Assembly (NCBI RefSeq): GCF_030463565.1
Contig: NC_134644.1
Location: 152,421,967 to 152,485,966, forward strand
DNA from: Pelecanus crispus
Taxonomy: Eukaryota; Chordata; Aves; Pelecaniformes; Pelecanidae
Length of the DNA stretch: 64,000 bases
Direction: 5' to 3'
Position numbers and translations under genes: made by a program. Within the stretch, counting starts at the first letter, position 1; each line of letters begins with the position of its first letter. The notes under the pieces are model-generated. The model was not told the origin of the DNA, did not search any database, and worked only from the letters and a program-made list of their open reading frames with translations. This document shows positions 36,880-48,400 of this stretch, one piece after another.

Positions 36880-37221
36880 TACAAAGCAAGTGATGCACAA
36901 TGCAATTGCTCACTACCCGCCCACTGATACCCAGCCAGCTCCTGAGCAGCGATCGCTGCTCCCCTGCCAACCCCCCCCAGTTTATATACTGAGCATGACG
37001 TCATATGGTATGGAATAGCCCTTTGGTCAGTTTGGATCAACTCTTCTGGCTGTGCCCCCTCCCAGTTTCTTGTGCACCTGGCAGAGCATGGGAAGCTGAA
37101 AAGTCCTTGACTAGCATGAGCAGTACTTAGCAACAACTAAAACATCAGTGTAAATCCAAAACACAGCACTATGCCTGCTACTAGGAAGAAAACTAACTCT
37201 ATTCCAGCCGAAACCAGGACA
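36661..37221 (-). mobile_element. Solo LTR of an endogenous retrovirus, copy 2 (inverted)
   Basis: This is the same LTR family as 14007-14562 and 37670-38217, in reverse orientation: plus starts TGTCGTGGTTTAGCCCCAGC and ends GCCGAAACCAGGACA. The flanks ATCAC (36656-36660) and ATCAG (37222-37226) are a 5-bp target duplication with one mismatch. An ATA microsatellite of about 14 units (36838-36879) sits at the place where the other copies have only a few ATT units. No retroviral genes adjoin it. Open frames inside it are by-products of the microsatellite. Confidence 0.9.
36838..36879. repeat. (ATA)n microsatellite inside LTR copy 2
   Basis: About 14 perfect ATA units. The equivalent site on the opposite strand reads ATTATTATTATTTT in copy 1 and slightly longer in copy 3, so the array grew from a short seed carried by the LTR itself. 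Confidence 0.9.
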
Positions 37222-37669
37222 ATCAGTAATGCAAACATTTTTAGAAGCCTCTGGTGGCTGAAGAACAATATAAATGGCTGATGGAAGACTGACTTGCCTC
37301 ATTAAGATTGTTGAACAACATTCACACTTTGAACTTGACTAAGCAGAGTTTGGAGCTGCTAGATCTATAAATACTTAAGGGGGAGAAGACCACTGGACTA
37401 GAGGAGTTGCTCCCAGAGACATGCAGCCACATCTTTTGCTGGGCTGGGACTATGTGAAGTTACCTTTTTGGTACCTGCAATCACATTTGTGCCTCCTGTG
37501 TGCTGCAGTTGCCTGCTACAGCTATAGATGGCCCCAACTCTTGCCTACTTGAAAAAAAGAAGAAGAAATAAAAATGAATCATTTGGTTCACCAAAACCAG
37601 CAAACCAAAGTAGTTTGCTCTTTGTATATGGTTCCTTCTTTCTCCAGATAATATTGCCAGTTAAGATGA
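37222..37669. other. Spacer between the two opposed LTRs
   Basis: A 448-bp stretch with a TATAAATA at 37366-37373 and an AATAAA at 37567-37572 about 200 bp apart. That spacing is seen in LTRs, but no terminal repeats or coding parts identify it, so it may be unique DNA. Confidence 0.4.
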
Positions 37670-38217
37670 TGTCCTGGTTTCAGCTGGGATAGAGTTAATT
37701 TTCTTCCTAGCAGCTGGTATAGTGCTGTGTTTTGGATTTAGGTTGAGAATAACATTGATAACACACTGATGTTTCCGTTGTTGTTAAGTAGTGCTTACTC
37801 TAGTCAAGGACTTTTTCAGCTTCCCATGCTCTGCCAGGTGCACAAGAAGCTGGGAGGGGGCCCAGCCGGGACAGCTGACCCAAACTGCCCAAAGGGCTAT
37901 TCCATACCATATGGCGTCATGCTCCGTATATAAACTGCGGGGAGCTGGCTGGGGGGCAGCAACTGCTGCTCAGGAACTGGCTGGGTATCAGTCAGTGGGT
38001 GGTGAGCAATTGCATTGTGCATCACTTGTTTTGTATATTCTTTTATCATTATTATTATTATTTTCTCTTCCTGGTCTGTCCTACTAAACTGTCTTTATCT
38101 CAACCCATAAATTTTACTTGTTTTTTTCCTGATTCTCTCCCCTACCCCACTGGGGAGGTGGGGGAGAGGGCGAATGGCTGCATGGTGTTCAGCTGCCTGC
38201 TGGGTTAAACCACAACA
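37670..38217 (+). mobile_element. Solo LTR of an endogenous retrovirus, copy 3
   Basis: A 548-bp element from TGTCCTGGTTTCAGCTGGGA to GGTTAAACCACAACA. It is flanked on both sides by GATGA (37665-37669, 38218-38222), an exact 5-bp target duplication. The matched duplication shows that the LTR inserted, then lost the internal part by LTR-LTR recombination. A TATATAAA box is intact at 37927-37934. It faces the inverted copy 2 across 448 bp; the different target duplications show the two were separate insertions. Confidence 0.92.
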
Positions 38218-38739
38218 GATGATAAACAGTTTCACAGAGTAAAAGGTTTCTCTAGTTACACAGCACTTCACAACCTGCTATTTGTTTGCCAACTACCACG
38301 CAAGGTAAGAAAAATGGGGTTTGGTGCCAAAATAAAACTGCAACAGTTTCTAAGTCCAACTTTTCCCACTCTTTACCTGCATGCATATTGCCTTCTTTCC
38401 CAAGTCCTTCACAACAGATCAAGAGCATTTAAGTACTCGTATAGTTTTGACCACTGAACTACCATTGCATTTTCCAAGACTGTGTGTTTTCCAAGAGCTG
38501 ATCTGAGGAAAATTAGCCAACCGCAGCAAGAATGAACACATGCGTTTTTCAAACCTATCTTTCTCTGCCCTAAGGGCAAAATCGTATAAAGCCTTCTTAA
38601 CACCCTCTGCTTCCTTGTGGTGGGCGAGGGCGCTCTGATCTATATGTGGTTTTCCCACAAATTCCCTACTCAAGCCCAGATTTAAGAGGTGGCCAAAGAC
38701 CACCAGGCCCTGAGGCGGCCCTGAGACGGCCATTGCTGA
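38218..38739. other. Upstream flank of the ATP6V1C1 promoter
   Basis: The A/T-rich part gives way near 38680 to GC-rich DNA with repeated GGCCCTGA cores (for example near 38706, 38716, 38742 and 38780). No gene is seen. Confidence 0.5.
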
Positions 38740-38881
38740 CCAGGCCCTGATGGAGCGGGTGCCCACCGGAGCCTGCCGGGCCCTGAGGCGCCCGTGGCGG
38801 CCGCAGGAAGCTCGGCTCGCCGTCCCGAGGGGGCTGGCGGTGTCCGTGACGGCGGCCGTGCCCCGGGATGGGCAGGAGCCA

Positions 38882-38990
38882 GGGGGTGACCGCGCCGGGC
38901 ACGGCGGGGCCGGGTCTCGAACCAGCGGCCCCAGCGCTGCCCGCGCCCCCAGCGGACCTGTCAGTCATCGCGCCGCTGCGCCACACCCCC
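38882..38990 (-). other. tRNA-like A-box/B-box pair (decayed or chance)
   Basis: On the minus strand TGGCGCAGCGG (38983-38973, the A-box type of initiator tRNA) is followed 49 nt later by the B-box GGTTCGAGACC (38923-38913). The outer ends GGGGGTG and CACCCCC can pair. The anticodon arm and T stem do not fold properly, so it is not an intact tRNA gene. It may be a tRNA relic or GC-rich coincidence. Confidence 0.2.
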
Positions 38991-39025
38991 TCCGCCTCCT
39001 CCTCGCCCCGCCCCGCTCCGCCGTC

Positions 39026-39073
39026 TCGTGACCGGCGCTGCGGCGGCGTCAGCTGACCCGGCCCTCACGTGAC
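39026..39073 (+). promoter_or_regulatory. ATP6V1C1: E-box/CLEAR-type motif cluster in the ATP6V1C1 promoter
   Basis: TCGTGAC (39026-39032), the palindrome GTCAGCTGAC (39048-39057) and TCACGTGAC (39065-39073) lie within 48 bp just before the exon 1 donor. The last matches nine of ten positions of the CLEAR element GTCACGTGAC bound by TFEB/TFE3. V-ATPase subunit genes are established members of the TFEB lysosomal network. Binding here is inferred. Confidence 0.6.
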
Positions 39074-39128
39074 CCGCTGGCGGGCGGCGGGCGGCTGCGG
39101 CTGCCGGCGGGGGATGGAGCAGTGACGG
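39060..39128 (+). other. ATP6V1C1: ATP6V1C1 exon 1 (non-coding)
   Basis: The 3' end is fixed by a good donor, ACGG|GTGAGC (GT at 39129-39130). The cap site is not visible; somewhere about 39030-39110 is likely from the motif cluster and CpG island. It holds a minimal uORF, ATG GAG CAG TGA at 39114-39125, if the cap is upstream of it. The next exon starts near 45308. Confidence 0.6.
39114..39125 (+). CDS. Three-codon uORF (Met-Glu-Gln) in the ATP6V1C1 5' UTR
   Basis: ATGGAGCAGTGA lies just before the exon 1 donor. G at -3 and G at +4 give it a strong initiation context. Such minimal uORFs usually dampen main-ORF translation and allow reinitiation. Its existence depends on the cap site. Confidence 0.4.
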   Translation: MEQ

Positions 39129-42100
39129 GTGAGCGCCCTCGGGAGCCGCCGGACGGGCCCGGCCCGCCGGGAGGGGCGGGGAGGGGAGGCCGAGGAGGGC
39201 CTGGGCCGGGCCGCGACGCGGCCCGAGCGGCCAGCGCAGCGCTCCGGCCTCCCCCGGCGGCGGGCCGCGCTGGGCCTGGCCTGAAGGGCAGCGGCGGCCG
39301 GGCCCGGCGGTACCGTGGGTCCCGCCCGCCGCCGCGTCCCGCAGGGGCTCTGACAGGCCTCGGCCCCTCCGGGGGCTGCCGGCCGTGGGGGCTGCCGGCC
39401 GTGGGGGCTGCCGGCCGTGGGGGCTGCCGGCCGCGGGGGCTGCGCTGCCGCCGCTCTGCCGGGCTCCCGCGGCGGGAGTGAGGTAGCCGCTGTGGGGTTT
39501 TTATCTGGCGCAGGGCGAAGCGAAGGCGCGATGTGGGAGCCTGAGCCGCTGGCTGCCGGGGCAGCTGCTGCCTGCCCGGGTTATGGGAAGTGTCATCTAA
39601 TCCCTGTGATCCGGATCGGCGGCTCTGGGGAGAGTAAAGCCAGCTCCACCCCGCCCCGTGTGCCAGCCCCAGACTGCCTCCGCACAAGGCATGTGAACTC
39701 TCCGTTGTGAAATCTTCCCGGGCGCAGCTCTGGCTTCCTCATTGCGGTCGCTTCTGTTTATGAAATGTGGAGGCAGTGAAGGCCAGACATCAGGCGTCAG
39801 AAGTGATTTCTGAGTGAGCTGGAAGAAATAACATCCTGGGGGCCTAGTGCTGGGATTGGGAGACTTCTAAGTCATGTCAGTAGACTGAGCTTTCCTCTTG
39901 AGCTAAACAGGAAAGAAGAAACAATTGTCACCTCCCCCTATCCTTGTTGGTTTTGAAAAATGCAATGCACAGTGTTTTAGTTGAGATTCTGCTTTGACGT
40001 TGCTGTGTTCCCAAGTACAGCATTGAAATAGCTGTTTAGCCATTTGATTGCTTAGATTATAATATACTGTATGAGAGGTTTTTCTTTGCAAATCCATTTT
40101 TCTCTTACTGTCCATGTTCCTAATAACATAGAAATTAAGCAGTATAAATTACGGGTAGTAATGTAAAATGTATTTTAAATAATAAATCGAACTTATTTTG
40201 GGCATTAAGAGTAGTTAGTGTTCAAAACCAGCACAGCTTCAAGGGATGAAATATTTCAAGCATTTTATAGATGAGTTGTGCTTATATGATTAGCAGAACA
40301 TCTTGGCAATGTGATTGTTACTTTATTGCCTTTGTAACAGCACATGGAAGATTTACACTTCGAAGTTATGTTGTGAGTATGCTTATGAGAAAGTGTCAAG
40401 TGAAAATGAGATGCTGCTCAGAGAAAAGTGTGTTCTAATGAATTTCTAGTATGAAGCCCTTAAAAGTGAGAAGTTGCATTCTTGTGAGTACTAAACAAGA
40501 TAAAGGGGTCAAAGCACTGCTGGTCTTGCAAGATGAATTTTTTTTTTTTTTGAGATACTGATGGTTTGGTTGATGAGTATTAAAATAGTAATTTCATGAG
40601 CTGTGGAATCATAAATATGAAGGTAGCTAGCTTAGTGCCAAATGTAATCTTGGAATTCCAGAATCTGTTCCTCGAAGTCCTGAACTTTGCTTTAGCATGG
40701 TCAATAGAGAGATTCTTGTATAAACTTTGATTCTTATTTTCTTCAGTTGTATAGCAAACACATTTTGCTGAAGTTGGCCAGAAAATATTTACAATGGCAT
40801 CTCAGAAGCAGTTTCACTCCTTAGTGGGTGGCTTTACCCGTAATCAGCAGAACCAGGACCATAATTTCTACTCTCTTAATATCACAGTGTGGTAGGGTAC
40901 TGAATGGACAATGTTTAGGAAAAAACCCACCACCTTGAAAGCATTAGCTTGATTAGCTTGATTAGCTCCTAACTATACTTGTGCTATAGTATTGAGAGTT
41001 TTTAAATGTGTTGTAGACAATTCCATTTATGTATGTGGATATCCAATTATGAATATTGCTTCTTATAAAAGTGTACATCAGAAACAATTGAAATAGCAAA
41101 AATAGCTAACAGTGATTAGATGAAACTATGCTATGATAAATTCTACTCAACAGTACATTACAAAAAAGTGCTGGTCATAGACGTACACGGTGTAAACAGT
41201 AGTTCACTTAGTTCATTCTTATTGCTTATTCTAGGTTTTATACTTTCTACCTTTTTTGGTTATCCCCTTGGTTTGTTGTCCAAAAAACTAAAAGCAGGAA
41301 AGTCTGAGCAAATTTGACTGGAACAATGCAGCTAATAGTCTTTGGGAGTGAGGAAGGTGGGATGATAGCTGATAGGCAGCTTTTTGTTGGGGTTGTCCTC
41401 CCTGTTTCTGCTTTAGATACTCAGCTTTAATTAATACTTTCAGTTGCAATCAGGAGCAAAGTAGAGAAAGGAAAGAAGTTTAATCATCGGGTTGTTAGCC
41501 AGGTACTTGAAAATTCGAACTGTGCCTTTGGGGTTTTCTTGGGATATGAGATGACTGAAAGCTAAACAAGACTTGCTTCTGCCAGCATGCTTGTTGTAAC
41601 TTCTTTGTTGCTTTGGTTTTGTTGTGTTTGGTTTTCCCCCTGTAACTTAAGTTTCAACATACAATGCTTCAGACTGCAGATGTTTTAAGTTAGGGCTGTA
41701 TCCTTATGCAGACAGTGCTTAGTACAATGAAATCCCAGTCTGAATTGGACTAGAATTTTTGAGTGATCACATACTTTGCAATAGTGTAGTTTTAAAATAC
41801 TGTCAAAAGAATAGAAAAGTCTTTTCAGGGCAAGGTGCAGCTAATAAATTTTAGTATCCATGTAACTAATTAAGGCCAAAAAGAGACTGCTGATAGGTTT
41901 TGCAGACTGCCGAGATGCCAAGGCTTGCCAATTCACAAATACCTGTTGACCTAAAGAAAGAATAAATTCACCACAGCGGCAGACTATATACCATTATTTG
42001 CAGATCAAAGGCATAAAATAATAGTTTACTAAAAAATACCTGTCAATGTACTTAGAAGATTTGAACACTTGGTATTTCTTGCTTTATTCTGTGGTCCTTC

Positions 42101-45100
42101 TCTTTAAATTTCATGGCTTTCATTTTGCAGTGGGTCCCTATGTATTTTTTGGCTGATTAGCATTTGTTTCTGTTTTTCTTACCATTCTGTAGTACTTCTC
42201 CTTTCTCCACTTCTTGTTTGTTATTCTCCATAGTTCTGATTTCAAACTCCATTCCCCCTTGCATAAACTGAACATACAAACATTTAAAACTCATCTACCA
42301 AACTTTTTTCCTTGTATGTGTTTGAAAATACCTCCATTGAATAGGTACCTGAACTAGGGAATCATCTTACTTCCCATGGCTATTAGAAATGGAACAGGGC
42401 TTCAAGGAAAACCAACCACACAGATAAAAATGGTGAGGGAGGAAGGGAAGAGAAGTCCTCTAGCGTAATGATTCCTGGGAGCTACAGCTTTTCCACCTGT
42501 GCCTCTTCACTTTGAGCAGTAGAAAAAGACCTTGGTTATTTAGTTGAACAATCCATTTTTGCCTCTGATAGTAAGGAATCATGAAGTGCTCTAGTTCATT
42601 GTTTTTTTTAAGCATGATAAAAGATTTGCTGCAAGTCTGTCAGGTGTTTGTAACTTCAGGATTGTTTATGGTAGACTTGTAGTCATAATGTGAAGTCTGA
42701 ACAGTTGGTCTTTGAAAACTAACTTTAAAAGATTGGAAAACTTTAGTTATTGAAAGCAATTATTTTTTGCAATGGGTCTATTAGAGTTCCCCCTGCCATG
42801 GGAAACGATGTTTAGATTTTTGATGGTGAGCTGGTTTTCCCAATCTCTAATGCAGGGAATGAGACTGTGTCATTGTAAACATGTAACTGTTTCCTTAGAT
42901 GATATAATCTCTGGAAACTTTATGCATATTTTTTAAGGGCTACTTATGTTTTAGTGGAAAACATGAGAATACAACGTTCCATCTGTTTTACTGAATAGGA
43001 GCCTAGATTTCTGTTATGGCTTTTCTCTCTTTCACTTGCATATTTGCACTCTGCTGCTGCTGCCTGAAGTAGTTCCTCTTATTTGTCCAATGCTCATTCC
43101 AAAGCCTCTTCTACTCCTAGCGTAGTAAAACAGATGAAAACCAATTGAAGCTTAAACCCTTTGAGTATGTGTGTCAGCTGTAGTGGTGTCTCCCTGTGTG
43201 GGTGAAGTTTACTATAAACTTGGCCATGTCTTTTATGGGGCCAGGGTTCGGTGAAGTGTAGAAAAACATCATGTGCAATGTATTCACCGAGTTTGGCATG
43301 TGTTAAGGAAGATAATGCATCAAACCAGCCTGAAGAAGAGGAAAATTTGTCTCGTTCCAAATTGTTCATAATTAGAAGACCTCCTGTGAAGTCCCATTAT
43401 GTGAGATAATCTGGTTAGTGTTTCCCTAAACAAAGAAGCCCCGTAACATGCTATGTTATATTGGTGATGACTGATGTTGCTTTAATTTTTCATGATACCT
43501 CCTGATACCAAAATCATCATTACGGTGTGACCGAGGATTGTTACAATGTGCGCTTTTGAGCATGAGGGGCCAGTGGTGCCTGCAGGACTGTTGGCATGGG
43601 TTTCACCCCTCTTTCTGATTCTGCTGTCGGGGACCTTCCCCCAGCAGGCAAGGCCACAGCATGGTGGGGGAAGTAGACCTAGTCTTTTCACCTGTCCTCA
43701 GAGACAGGACCCCTTTTCTCACCCGTACTGTTTCCAGGAGCAAAGAACTCCTTATCCCTTCTCCTTCCAGCCTGCTTTGGCAACTTGTTAGGGGAGAAGA
43801 GAGCGTAGCGCCAGTGAGGAGAGCACAGATAACTTCCACGTCCTTGACTTTCTGCTGTTGAATAGAACCAGCCGTGTGGGCATGTGGCCCCAGCACAGGA
43901 GAGTGCCCAGAACTGGGCTGGGTCAGGCTGGACAAGCTTGTGTGGAGTGCGACATGTGTCCGGTCTTGTAAATATTCTGATTTCTCAAATATCTGTGCCT
44001 GTCTCGGCATTGTCTGTACTTAGGATTATAGCACTGCTGTGCTACTACGTGGTAATGGAGTGTGCGGTATCAAGAGCCTTGATAACTGGATGTCATCATC
44101 TCATGTTATAAACAAGGCCCCTTAATTGAAGGAGGATGGCTGTTATGCCAGTGACAAGATGTACTTCATGATACTAATTTAATGGTTGGTAAACTTTCTT
44201 CAGTTGTAGGCTTCCTGAGTAGCTGAACAAAAGAGTCGGCTAACAGGCCTTTCTTTAGCTCATATATAACTTCAACACCCTTGATAACTTGTTGACCCTA
44301 GAACGATTACACAGATGAAGGACCTATATGTGTTGTTTTGGCCAAAGTTTGCTACTGTGTATAATTCTTACAAATACAATATTTGATTTGAGTGCTGTAG
44401 TCTGTGCTCATTATGAAATGTAGGTTAGTCTCTAGTCTTTCAAAGCTGCTACAGAAGACATTGCAAATATCAAAATTTGACATTTAGATTCTGTCAAGGT
44501 GTGCTTTGATTTTGTTCCTCATTCCCTTATTAAAAAAATCTAGTAACTCAACTGTCTTGTTCTGTTTCTTAGTGACAAAGGGACGTATATGCTCTTAACT
44601 TCTTGAGGTCATTTGCAAAGTAGCTCAACATAATTTGTATTTAGTACCAATACTCTATTGATTAATGCCAGTACGTGTAATGCTATTGAAGGTCTGCAAT
44701 GACAACGGAGATACCAAACTAGAAAGTGTCCTTTTTGCTGAAATGTTTAGCTGCCAAGAGAACTTTCTTTGCTTGAACTAATAAACTAAAGTATCAGATT
44801 TAAATATTTTTAGGCATCTACTAACTTTAAAACACTGTCCTAATCTGAAAAATGATTGGAAAAGCTATAACATTGGAGTTGAAATTTGGAGGTTTTTCTC
44901 TTATGTGTTCAGAAAAAGTTGTTTGCTGTACAGATGCTGGAAAATACACAGCTGTGAAAATATGATTTGGGTCCTGTTTCATTGGATTTATTTTCAGCTT
45001 ATAATCTTTTGTGGAACTGCAGTTGAAAGATGCTAATGTTGCAAACTCAGCCCTCTTTAACTTGCAGGATGGGCAGTTTAAAAAGACTTTCCAACTGTGC

Positions 45101-45307
45101 AAATGCGATTTGGAAGATAGGAAAAAATGAATTTGGAGTCATGTGATACTCTTGGTAAAATCTCTTACAGTGGCTGGAACTGCACTTTAGTAGCATGGAA
45201 TGAGATGTTTTTCTTCAGGCAAAGCTTTGAATCATAAACTAATGGCAGATATTCTTTCTTCCCCCCGCCCCACTTCCCTTCTACTAGCATCTTGCCTCTA
45301 TCTTCAG
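39129..45307 (+). other. ATP6V1C1: ATP6V1C1 intron 1
   Basis: About 6.2 kb, from GTGAGC to an acceptor cluster CAGAAGCAG at 45305-45313. The first 600 bp are CpG island with a 16-bp tandem repeat (39371-39450). The rest is A/T-rich with no recognisable gene or transposon. The acceptor offers three AGs at 3-nt steps (45307, 45310, 45313), all within the 5' UTR, so their use would not change the protein. Confidence 0.75.
39371..39450 (+). repeat. 16-bp GC-rich tandem repeat
   Basis: GGGGGCTGCCGGCCGT occurs three times in perfect tandem (39371-39418). A fourth copy (39419-39434) has one change, and a degenerate fifth follows. Each unit begins with a five-G run, so a G-quadruplex could form on the plus strand near the start of intron 1. 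Confidence 0.9.
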
Positions 45308-45338
45308 AAGCAGAAAGCATCAAGATAAAGACACAAAA

Positions 45339-45470
45339 ATGACCGAGTTTTGGCTGATTTCTGCTCCTGGGGAAAAAACCTGTCAACAGACATGGGAGAA
45401 ACTACATGCAGCAACTACAAAAAATAACAATCTTTCTACTAATTCAAAGTTCAATATTCCAGACTTGAAG
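45339..45470 (+). CDS. ATP6V1C1: ATP6V1C1 exon 2, coding part (residues 1-44)
   Basis: Starts at ATG 45339 (context ACAAAAATGA, A at -3), the only in-frame start giving the conserved N-terminus [13 protein letters not shown]. The exon begins at about 45308-45314, so some 25-31 bases are 5' UTR. Ends in phase 0 at AAG|GTATGT. Intron 2 (2,501 bp, to 47971) is A/T-rich, with a T-rich run near 45870-45890 and no recognisable element. Confidence 0.97.
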
Positions 45471-48400
45471 GTATGTAAGCCCCATTTCATGTCCTAAGAA
45501 GTATGTTTGGTTTGCATCATCTCTGTTTCTTTAGAGTAAAACTGTAGATGGGGGGTACTTGCAGACTTTGCAGAGAGAACAGCTGACTTCTTTTGATGAT
45601 TATGTGTGGATCTAAAAAATAATTTAGACAACAATTATCTTTTTTCTGTAATTCTAAGTTAAAAATTCTTCACTCTAAGTTTTAAAGGTTCAGCAAGCTG
45701 CGTTCTTTCAGCTAATAGAGCAGTTTTTCCAGGGATGGTAGTCTGGACCTCATACTGATAGCAGTTAGCTGGAGAAGAAAATTAGAAAAAAAAATGAAGA
45801 CTTGTGATCTGAATATTCAAATTATACGGTTTCCTTTGATGTTTTCTTTGGTTGTTTGTTTGGTTGTTTGGTTTTGTTTTTTTTTTTACTTCTGAACTGT
45901 CTACTTCTCCTTTTCTGGCTGAGATGCAGTGAAAAGGCTCGATTTAAAATACAGGGGTTGATCAAACAGCTGTTGCCTTTTCTCTGTCCAGAAGTAACAT
46001 TCTTTTGTTAGAGTAGTGGTTGTCTCTGGCTGAGCATTCCAGTGTGACCTGCCAACGTGTGTTATAGAAAATGGGAAGAAAACTGAACTATTACTGTGAG
46101 AAGCGAAGAGAAACAAAATCTGAAAGCAGTTTCTCTTGGTTACAATTATCAGAATACAGAAAAGTTACGAGACAGTGTATTCATTAGGAAAAAGTCTATC
46201 CTAACACATTCTTGAACAAGAAGAATCGTGAGCTCAGTTTAGCTGAGTGACAGCTCATCAAAGTGTATCAAAATGAAGAGGAAAAAATGGCACCAATCTC
46301 TGTCTACAGAATGGATCAAGTTCAGGTGGTGTGATGCTGAGTTCCTGTCTCTGCTGAGGAATGGGCCCAGGGCACAAAGTGCTTCAGTGTGTCTTTTAAG
46401 AGGATCTTCCAACTGCCATAACTTACTTCCACATTTAGGCTGTCCTGAGTTATTTCAAGAGATATACTAGTAGAGGTAAGAGGAAGGAGTACAAGAAATG
46501 TCTGTCTCTTCCCAGGAGATCCTTGGACATGAGTCAGGATGCCTTTCAAGCTGTAGGGTGCCTACAACATTTAGAAAAGTTATCACTGAAAACTGATGTG
46601 ACCTGTTAGGGTTATAAAGGATTGGGTTTGTTTCTACTCTGTTTCCTAAAAGGGTCAGAAACTGAGTATGCTTTATATACAATGGGAAATAGTCTGGCTT
46701 CTGTGGACCTGGTAAAACTGTTTGAGTGAGATCCTTTAGTTAAAACTCATTGAAACAGTGATGTAGCCTCCATTGAACAGCAGCCTCATTGCTTAAGGAC
46801 TTACTTGTCCTGTGGCTTGTAAGTGACTAGTCAAAACATTAGCTTCCTTATTCTGTATGTAACTCAGAAGAAGGTGGTCTGTGTAAGGCGATTTGGGTGA
46901 TGTTATTAAGTAATTATGCTCCTTTCTGCTTCAAAGCTGAAGAGAACAGGAATCATGTGAAGTTGAGTGGTCACATACATAGAACAAAGATGCTAGACTA
47001 AAAATAATGTTAATAGCATCTTGACTAGATGGAAGATTCACTTATGCCTAATAAAGTTGCAGCGAGAAATATAAACTAGTAGCTAAAATATTAAAGAGAA
47101 GAAGAGTCATCTTTTTGGAGGTATCTCCTACTTTCATTGAACAGAATGAACAAATATGTAAGTACTTGGAGAGAACCAAAGAAACACTGATATTATATGA
47201 CCTATTTAAAAATAATCACCCTTTGGCTTTTTAACTTGAGCATAGCTATACTGTTTTTACACTTTTTGATGTCTTAGACCCATCTGAGACTTGTTTATGA
47301 AAGAGCTAAACAGAGTATTTTACTGTGCTGTAATTTTCATCTTTGAATTATACAGAGTCTAATATGGTAAGTGTCATCCCTGGCCTCAGAAAGGTATACA
47401 TATTGCTCTAGATTATTACATGAAATTAGGGAAGAACGTGTTTTCTGGAGGAGAAGGGAAGAAAGAGTGAAAGCTTGTAGACGAGATGGATATTCCATTA
47501 CTCCAAGTGCAGAAAGTCCAGACTATTGTTGGTCTGACTGCTGCAGTAGTCATGTATCTTCCAAGTTTTCAATGTTCTGGTTGCCTCTAGCACTGAGATA
47601 CCTGATTACAGAAATTTTCAGATTTGGTCTAAAGCAGTAAATCAAGTGCTGAAGCAAGTGACTTGTGGGAAGTGCTGCCAATTTGTAATGTAAAAGTTGT
47701 TTTGACATGTTTTGGATGGCTGGAGCGCAGGACTGAAACTGTGCACCAAATTAGAGTGAGTTAGATCTGATACAGTGGTGCTTTAGGGGTATCTTGAGCA
47801 AATGAAAGACGGTGTGACTTTGTTAAATTGGCAAGAGTGAAATCTTAGAGTACAGTATTTTACGTAGTTCTGCAAAGCTCCCTATTTGGGAGACTTGGCT
47901 TTTATTGTTATTTGGTTTTGTCTTTCTATATTTATATACAATTGCTAATACATCTTGATCTTTCCTTCTAGGTTGGCACACTGGATGTTTTGGTTGGTTT
48001 GTCAGATGAGCTGGCTAAACTGGATGCGTTTGTGGAGGGGTAACGGTTTATATTTACTAGCATGCAAAATATTAGAATAATGATGTGATGGTTTGCTGAA
48101 TCCTAATAACACACAGGTTATTTCCAACTTTTTGTTTCATAGTGGTCCTCTGCAGGCAGTCAGCAAGCTAAGATTTCAGAAAGCTAAGCTGTTGTTTTTC
48201 CTAGTATCTGTACTTGAAAACAAAATATATCTGAACTTCTTGTGGAATAGAGGGACATCATGCATTGACAAAGCACGATTCTCCCAATAGTCATGCAGTG
48301 CGCTGCCGGGTCCTGGAGAACTGTTAAGAATTGAGCCTGACAGCTGCAGGAAGCAATGATGAAATGGAGTAAAAACTGTTCTTTTAGCAAGTTAGAGTAC

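Larger units (their letters stand above)
38740..39720. promoter_or_regulatory. CpG island of the ATP6V1C1 promoter
   Basis: About 1 kb of CpG-dense DNA covering the promoter, non-coding exon 1 and the first 600 bp of intron 1. No TATA box is visible, as usual for a housekeeping gene. GC boxes lie at about 38995-39020. Long open frames in this stretch on both strands follow from GC content. Confidence 0.85.

Noticed and set aside
36687..37136. Minus-strand 149-codon frame with a poly-Ile run
   Set aside because: It is LTR copy 2 with the ATA microsatellite translated; not a gene.
38882..38990. Intact tRNA gene on the minus strand
   Set aside because: A and B boxes are good, but anticodon arm and T stem do not fold; kept only as a weak tRNA-like signal.
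39049..39687. Minus-strand 212-codon frame opposite the ATP6V1C1 first exon
   Set aside because: Composition artefact of the CpG island; low-complexity Arg/Pro/Gly peptide.
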